Shown one piece after another: positions 22,632 through 27,658 of a stretch of DNA of 27,658 bases. The stretch spans positions 1 through 27,658 of the forward strand of contig JAEZIT010000104.1 of the NCBI GenBank assembly GCA_023436495.1. Direction: 5' to 3'. The stretch comes from Acidobacteriota bacterium (GTDB lineage: Bacteria; Acidobacteriota; Blastocatellia; Pyrinomonadales; Pyrinomonadaceae). Below the pieces are notes generated by a model. It worked only from the letters and a program-made list of their open reading frames with translations, was not told where the DNA came from and made no database searches. The stretch's first letter is position 1, and each line of letters begins with the position of its first letter. Both the position numbers and the translations under genes were made by a program.

Positions 22632-25600
22632 CTAACGGTCCAGCCAAAGCCTCAGCAGCGAGAGCAAATGGTCCGTATCGACCGGTTTGGTTATGTAATC
22701 CGATGCCCCGGCTTCCAGGCATTTCTGCCTGTCGCCCTTCATCGCCTTCGCGGTAACGGCGATTATAGGGATGGATTTGAATTTACCGATCCTGCGGATC
22801 TCCTGCATTGCCTGAAAACCGTCCATTTCGGGCATCATTATGTCCATCAGGATCCCGTCCACCGACGGCGAGCTTTTCAGTAATTCGATGCCGTCACGTC
22901 CATTTTCGGCATAGATCACCTCCATCTGCTGCCGCTCGAGCACGCTGGTCAGTGCGAAAATATTTCTAATATCGTCATCTACGACCAGGACCTTCTTCCC
23001 GCTAAGCCTCGGGTCCACCGCATTTACGCGTTTGACCAGGTTCTTTTGCGTAACGCTCAGGTCCGCCACGTCCCTATGCAGGAACAGCGTCGTTTCGTCC
23101 ACCAGTCGCTCTATCGAATCCGCGTCTTTTATGATCAGCGTCTCGGCCATTTTCTTGATCCGATTGGTCTCGCGTTTCGACAGGTCTTTTCCAGTGTGAA
23201 CTATTACGGGCAATTCGGGAAATTCCTGCAGCTCTTTTAATTTCTGGATCAGATCGCTCCACTCGATGTCGGGAAGCATAAGGTCAACGATCGCACAGTC
23301 GAATCGTCCTTCCTCGACCGCCGAAAGAGCTTCGCCGCCTGTTGCGACCGCGGTTATTTCAACGTCGTCGCCGGAGATAACTTCCAACAGGCTGTTCCGC
23401 AGGTTCTCGTCGTCCTCGACCACCAGCAGCCGCTTGACCGGACGCTCGACGAACGCCTTCAGCGATCTGATCCCCTCGACCAGTTTTTCGCGGCCCGCAG
23501 GTTTGGTGATATGTCCGAACGCACCGAGCTTTGCGACGCGTTTCATGTCGTCAACAACCGAAATTATCAGCGTAGGGATGTGCCGAGTTGACGGATCGTG
23601 TTTCAGCCGGTCAAGGACAGCATATCCGTGCATTCCCGGAAGCGTGAGGTCCAGCGTGATCGCGTCCGGCCTTATCTTTCGCGCGGTCATCAGTGCCTCG
23701 TCGCCGTCCTGCGAGACAATGCATTTAAAGCCCTGTTCATGCCCCGCGTCGAGCAAGATCCGTGCAAAGCCCGGATCGTCCTCGATAATATGCAGGACAC
23801 GATCGCCCGGCTCCAGCCGCGGCATGTCGTCCATTACGACCGTATGCGGCCGGGTTCCGCCGTTGGTTCCCGGCTCACGCCCGAATGTGATCATATGTTG
23901 GCCGCCGGTACCGTTTCCGGAGGTATCTTCGTCAAACTCGAGACCGGAGTCCGGCAAAAAGACCGGCTGATAGCTTTCCGGAAGGTAGAACGTGAACGTC
24001 GACCCGGCACCGCTCTCGCTCTCCAACACGATCTCGCCGCCCAGCAGCTTTGCGATCTCGCGGCTGATCGATAGCCCAAGGCCCGTGCCGCCGTATTTTC
24101 GGCTCGTCGTTCCGTCGGCCTGCTGGAACGCCTCGAAAATAAGCTGCTGCTTATCGCCGGGAATCCCTATGCCGCTGTCTGAAACGGTGAAAGCGATCAC
24201 GCGTGACGCTTCGTTCAATGTCGCATTATCGTAGCTCCAGCCCTTGTCCGCCGGCGCGATCCTGATCGAAACGCCGCCGTGATCGGTAAATTTGATCGCG
24301 TTCGACAACAGGTTCTTCAGCACCTGCCGCAGGCGTTTGGTGTCCGTCTGAATGAATTCCGGCAGCCGGTCATCCACTTCGGCGCTAAAGACAAGCCCTT
24401 TATCTTCAGCGATCTGCCTGAAGTTCCGTTCGACGTCGTCCCGCAGGTCCGAATACCGGACCGACCCGATCTCGACGCCCATTGTGCCCGATTCGATCTT
24501 CGACAGGTCGAGGATCTCGTTGATCAGGGCCAGAAGGTCGGCGCCGGACGAATGGATCGTTTCGGCGAATTCCACCTGCTTTTCGGTCAGGTTTCCATCT
24601 TCGCTGTCCGCCAGCATCTTCGACAGGATCAGCATCGAATTCAGCGGCGTCCGCAGCTCGTGCGACATATTCGCGAGAAACTCGGATTTGTACTTCGAGC
24701 TCAGAGCGAGCTGTTTCGCCTTGTCCTCGAGCGCCGTCCGCGCCAGTTCGATCTGCCGGTTCTTCTGCTCGACCTCGTTCTTTTGCTCCGACAGCAGCTT
24801 CGCCTTGTCCTCGAGCTCCTGGTTCGTCTGCTGAAGCTCTTCCTGCTGTTGTTTCAGAAGCTCTTCCGACGTCTGCAGAGATTGTGCCTGCAGTTCCAGC
24901 CGGCGGTTCGTTTCCTGAAGTTCCGCCTGTCCCAACTGTAATTCCTGAGCAAGCGACTGTGACTGTTTGAGCAATTCCTCGGTCCTCATATTCGCTTCGA
25001 TCGTGTTGATAACGATACCGATCGATTCCGTGAGCTGATCGAGGAAAGCAAAATAGTTGTCGTTGAACGGCTCGAACGACGCAAGCTCGATCACGGCCTT
25101 GATCTGGCCTTCGAACAGGACCGGCAGCACAACGATATTTCGCGGCACCGCTTCGCCGAGGCCCGAATTGATCTTGACGTAATCCGGCGGCACGCTCTTG
25201 ATGATTATGCGGTCCTTTTCCAACGCGCATTGCCCGACCAGGCTCTCGCCCAATTTGAATTCGTTCGCGACCGATTTCCGTTCGCGGTATGCATAGCTCG
25301 CCAAAAGCTTCAGGACCGTTTCGCCGTCCACCGTATCGGCGATATAAAATACGCCGTGCTGCATTTCGACCAGCGGAGCAAGTTCCGACAGGACGAGCCT
25401 CGCGACCGTCAGCAGGTCACGCTGGCCCTGCAGCAGCCTCGTGAACTTGGCCAGGTTCGTTTTCAGCCAATCCTGTTCCGTATTCTTCTGCGTTGTTTCG
25501 CGCAGGTTCCGGATCATCTCGTTCACGTTGTCTTTCAGGAACGCCACCTCGCCCGAAGCGTCCACCGTGATCGTCTGCGTCAGGTCGCCCTTCGTCACGG

Positions 25601-27658
25601 CCGTCGCAACGTCGGCCATCGCACGCACCTGCGTCGTCAGGTTAGCGGCAAGCTGGTTCACGTTGTCCGTCAGGTCGCGCCACGTTCCCGAAGCTCCGGG
25701 CACGTTCGCCTGTCCGCCCAGCTCGCCTTCGATTCCCACTTCGCGGGCAACCGTCGTCACCTGGTCCGCAAACGTCGCCAGCGTGTCGGTCATCGCGTTT
25801 ATGGTATCCGCAAGTTCCGCGATCTCTCCCAATGCCTCCACTTCAAGCTTTCGTTTGAGATTGCCGTTCGCCACCGCCGTCACGACGCGTGCGATACCGC
25901 GCACCTGCGTCGTAAGGTTCGACGCCATGAAGTTCACATTGTCCGTCAGGTCCTTCCAAACACCGGCGACGCCTTTCACTTCGGCCTGTCCGCCCAGCTT
26001 TCCTTCCGTACCCACTTCGCGGGCCACACGCGTCACCTCGGATGCGAATGAATTTAGCTGGTCCACCATCGTATTGATCGTGTCCTTAAGCTCGAGGATC
26101 TCGCCCTGAACATCCACCGTGATCTTCTTCGAAAGGTCGCCGTTAGCCACGGCAGTCGTGACCGCCGCGATATTACGCACCTGGCCGGTCAGGTTCGACG
26201 CCATGAAGTTCACGTTTTCCGTCAGGTCCTTCCACGTTCCCGACACGCCCTTCACCTGTGCCTGGCCGCCCAGTTTTCCTTCGGTACCAACCTCACGCGC
26301 CACACGCGTAACTTCCGACGCGAACGAGTTCAGCTGGTCCACCATCGTGTTCAGCGTATTCTTAAGCTCCAGCAGCTCGCCGCGCACGTCCACCGTGATC
26401 TTTTTCGAAAGATCGCCGTTCGCCACCGCAGTCGTAACGGCCGCGATGTTTCGCACCTGGCCGGTCAGGTTGCTGGCCATGAAATTCACGTTATCCGTCA
26501 GGTCTTTCCACGTGCCGGAAACGCCCTTAACTTCCGCCTGGCCGCCGAGCTTCCCTTCCGTACCCACCTCGCGGGCAACGCGTGTAACTTCCGAAGCGAA
26601 CGATGACAGCTGGTCAACCATCGTGTTGATGGTGTTTTTCAATTCAAGGATCTCGCCCTTAACGTCCACCGTGATCTTCTTCGAAAGGTCGCCGTTGGCC
26701 ACGGCCGTTGTCACCTCGGCAATATTTCGCACCTGCGAAGTAAGGTTCAACGCCATGAAGTTCACATTGTCCGTCAAATCCTTCCACGTACCCGACACGC
26801 CTTTCACCTGTGCCTGGCCGCCCAGTTTTCCTTCCGTACCCACCTCGCGGGCAACACGGGTAACTTCCGATGCAAAGGACGACAGCTGGTCCACCATCGT
26901 ATTGATCGTGCCTTTCAATTCGAGGATCTCACCCTTTACGTTAACGGTGATCTTCTTCGACAGGTCGCCGTTCGCAACGGCCGTCGTCACTTCGGCAATG
27001 TTACGCACCTGTGCGGTGAGGTTCGACGCCATCAGGTTCACATTGTCGGTAAGGTCCTTCCACGTTCCGGATACGCCTTTGACCTGTGCCTGTCCGCCGA
27101 GTTTTCCCTCGGTTCCCACTTCGCGGGCCACGCGCGTAACTTCGGACGCGAACGCTTCGAGCTGTGAGACCATTCGGTTCACGGTCTTTCCCGTCCGCAG
27201 GAATTCGCCCTGCAGCGGCCGGTTGTCCATTTCGAGGTTAAAATTCTGCGACAGGTCGCCTTCCGCGACCGCGCCGATTACTCTCGCCATTTCCGTTGTC
27301 GGCTGTGCAAGGTCGGAAATAAGCGTGTTCACAGATTCGATACACGACCTCCATCCGCCCGACGCATGCGCCAATAACGCACGCTGCCCGATCTTGCCTT
27401 CCTTGCCGACGACATTGCTGATCCGGGCAAGTTCGTTCGTAAGGCCTTCGTTCTTGTCGATTATGTCGTTCAGATAATCGAAGACCCTGCCCATATCGCC
27501 GTCCTGGTTGGACGGAAGCCGCTGCGAAAAATCACCCTTGCTGACGGCGGACAGGACCGCGAGCAGTTCGATCGTGTCGAACAGTTCTGGGCTGCCGTTA
27601 TTTCCGGGTCGTTTTCTGGACTTGCTGACAGCGACGGAATTAGTGGAACGTTTAGTTC
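22632..27658 (-). CDS. Giant poly-HAMP hybrid histidine kinase (5' end beyond window)
   Basis: The reading frame runs open to the last base of the window, past the Met at 27494, so the true start and any sensor or membrane part are outside. Numbering here is from the Met at 27494 (1620 residues). Residues 1-660, plus the 54 upstream, are about eight HAMP-like modules. Six carry the linker VAREVGTEGKLGGQA or a variant, with a 92-residue period. A GAF-like domain (about 695-840) and a Gln/Glu-rich coiled coil (about 850-930) follow. HisKA has H945 in ANMSHELRTPLNSM; HATPase follows (NLLSNAIKF, GLGLSISRE). Three receivers end the protein, with D1282, D1404 and D1551 as phospho-acceptors. Such poly-HAMP kinases resemble fungal group III (Nik1-type) osmosensing kinases, which lack an obvious ligand domain. 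The downstream hybrid kinase is likely co-transcribed. Confidence 0.93.
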   Translation of the reverse strand, partial: TKRSTNSVAVSKSRKRPGNNGSPELFDTIELLAVLSAVSKGDFSQRLPSNQDGDMGRVFDYLNDIIDKNEGLTNELARISNVVGKEGKIGQRALLAHASGGWRSCIESVNTLISDLAQPTTEMARVIGAVAEGDLSQNFNLEMDNRPLQGEFLRTGKTVNRMVSQLEAFASEVTRVAREVGTEGKLGGQAQVKGVSGTWKDLTDNVNLMASNLTAQVRNIAEVTTAVANGDLSKKITVNVKGEILELKGTINTMVDQLSSFASEVTRVAREVGTEGKLGGQAQVKGVSGTWKDLTDNVNFMALNLTSQVRNIAEVTTAVANGDLSKKITVDVKGEILELKNTINTMVDQLSSFASEVTRVAREVGTEGKLGGQAEVKGVSGTWKDLTDNVNFMASNLTGQVRNIAAVTTAVANGDLSKKITVDVRGELLELKNTLNTMVDQLNSFASEVTRVAREVGTEGKLGGQAQVKGVSGTWKDLTENVNFMASNLTGQVRNIAAVTTAVANGDLSKKITVDVQGEILELKDTINTMVDQLNSFASEVTRVAREVGTEGKLGGQAEVKGVAGVWKDLTDNVNFMASNLTTQVRGIARVVTAVANGNLKRKLEVEALGEIAELADTINAMTDTLATFADQVTTVAREVGIEGELGGQANVPGASGTWRDLTDNVNQLAANLTTQVRAMADVATAVTKGDLTQTITVDASGEVAFLKDNVNEMIRNLRETTQKNTEQDWLKTNLAKFTRLLQGQRDLLTVARLVLSELAPLVEMQHGVFYIADTVDGETVLKLLASYAYRERKSVANEFKLGESLVGQCALEKDRIIIKSVPPDYVKINSGLGEAVPRNIVVLPVLFEGQIKAVIELASFEPFNDNYFAFLDQLTESIGIVINTIEANMRTEELLKQSQSLAQELQLGQAELQETNRRLELQAQSLQTSEELLKQQQEELQQTNQELEDKAKLLSEQKNEVEQKNRQIELARTALEDKAKQLALSSKYKSEFLANMSHELRTPLNSMLILSKMLADSEDGNLTEKQVEFAETIHSSGADLLALINEILDLSKIESGTMGVEIGSVRYSDLRDDVERNFRQIAEDKGLVFSAEVDDRLPEFIQTDTKRLRQVLKNLLSNAIKFTDHGGVSIRIAPADKGWSYDNATLNEASRVIAFTVSDSGIGIPGDKQQLIFEAFQQADGTTSRKYGGTGLGLSISREIAKLLGGEIVLESESGAGSTFTFYLPESYQPVFLPDSGLEFDEDTSGNGTGGQHMITFGREPGTNGGTRPHTVVMDDMPRLEPGDRVLHIIEDDPGFARILLDAGHEQGFKCIVSQDGDEALMTARKIRPDAITLDLTLPGMHGYAVLDRLKHDPSTRHIPTLIISVVDDMKRVAKLGAFGHITKPAGREKLVEGIRSLKAFVERPVKRLLVVEDDENLRNSLLEVISGDDVEITAVATGGEALSAVEEGRFDCAIVDLMLPDIEWSDLIQKLKELQEFPELPVIVHTGKDLSKRETNRIKKMAETLIIKDADSIERLVDETTLFLHRDVADLSVTQKNLVKRVNAVDPRLSGKKVLVVDDDIRNIFALTSVLERQQMEVIYAENGRDGIELLKSSPSVDGILMDIMMPEMDGFQAMQEIRRIGKFKSIPIIAVTAKAMKGDRQKCLEAGASDYITKPVDTDHLLSLLRLWLDR
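25640..27160 (-). repeat. 276-bp tandem repeats encoding HAMP modules
   Basis: Matching blocks recur every 276 bases, for example starts near 27115, 26839, 26563, 26287, 26011 and 25735. The period equals 92 codons. The four central copies are the most similar; the outer copies have diverged. The array is coding and in frame throughout, so it arose by tandem duplication and could change copy number by recombination. Confidence 0.85.

Noticed and set aside
26119..27477. A 452-codon open frame on the plus strand inside the giant kinase gene
   Set aside because: It is antisense to the HAMP array and simply mirrors its 276-base repeats, with high Ser/Thr/Arg and no domain. The opposite frame encodes a clear kinase.

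Overview
The window looks like a chromosomal segment of an Acidobacteriota bacterium, most likely a member of the Blastocatellia/Pyrinomonadaceae type. This is inferred from gene families, not from a marker tree. Supporting signs are a vWA protein of the VWFA-related Acidobacterial kind, a winged-helix/TM/TPR regulator, a ScyD/ScyE-like secreted propeller, very large hybrid kinases, and a GC-rich coding background. recA and tRNA-Phe(GAA) are the housekeeping anchors.

Layout. Positions 1-3039 form an accessory patch. It holds a visibly AT-richer gene for a 625-residue protein with a PD-(D/E)XK-like nuclease signature, a possible 54-codon ORF and a 107-109-residue unknown protein, bracketed by four copies of a roughly 44-bp double-hairpin repeat. 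Positions 3040-4806 hold an orphan RecA/RepA-like ATPase (minus strand) and a long divergent intergenic region rich in inverted repeats. Positions 4807-9015 carry three secreted proteins: a lipocalin-like protein, an NHL-repeat propeller, and a striking repeat protein built on RYVAVR/SYVPVD motifs. Positions 9069-12617 hold a ToxR/CadC-like TPR regulator, a divergent secreted protein that appears frameshifted, and a ScyD-like propeller. Positions 12749-18008 (minus) are a likely operon: a membrane Ser/Thr kinase with an unusually long activation segment, a DUF4097-like plus vWA secreted protein overlapping it by one base, a dienelactone hydrolase, and a 67-residue protein.

Positions 18356-19393 encode RecA, behind a good sigma70-like promoter with a perfect inverted repeat just upstream. 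Convergent to it is a proline-rich lipoprotein, driven by a perfect-consensus promoter with a long structured leader. tRNA-Phe has its own promoter and terminator. From 20323 to the window end (minus) lie two adjacent hybrid histidine kinases. The distal one is a soluble REC-GAF-HisKA-HATPase-REC protein. The proximal one is a giant poly-HAMP kinase with GAF, HisKA, HATPase and three receiver domains; it is open at the window edge, so its N-terminus is missing.

How the genes work together: the main themes are envelope/secreted proteins and signal transduction (one Ser/Thr kinase, two hybrid histidine kinases, one membrane transcription regulator). No CRISPR array, transposase or complete known defence operon was seen. 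The most unusual objects are the charge-polarised RYVAV repeat protein, the AT-rich nuclease-like island with its covarying hairpin repeats, the kinase with the repeat-bearing activation-loop insert, and the structured leader at 19894-20040.
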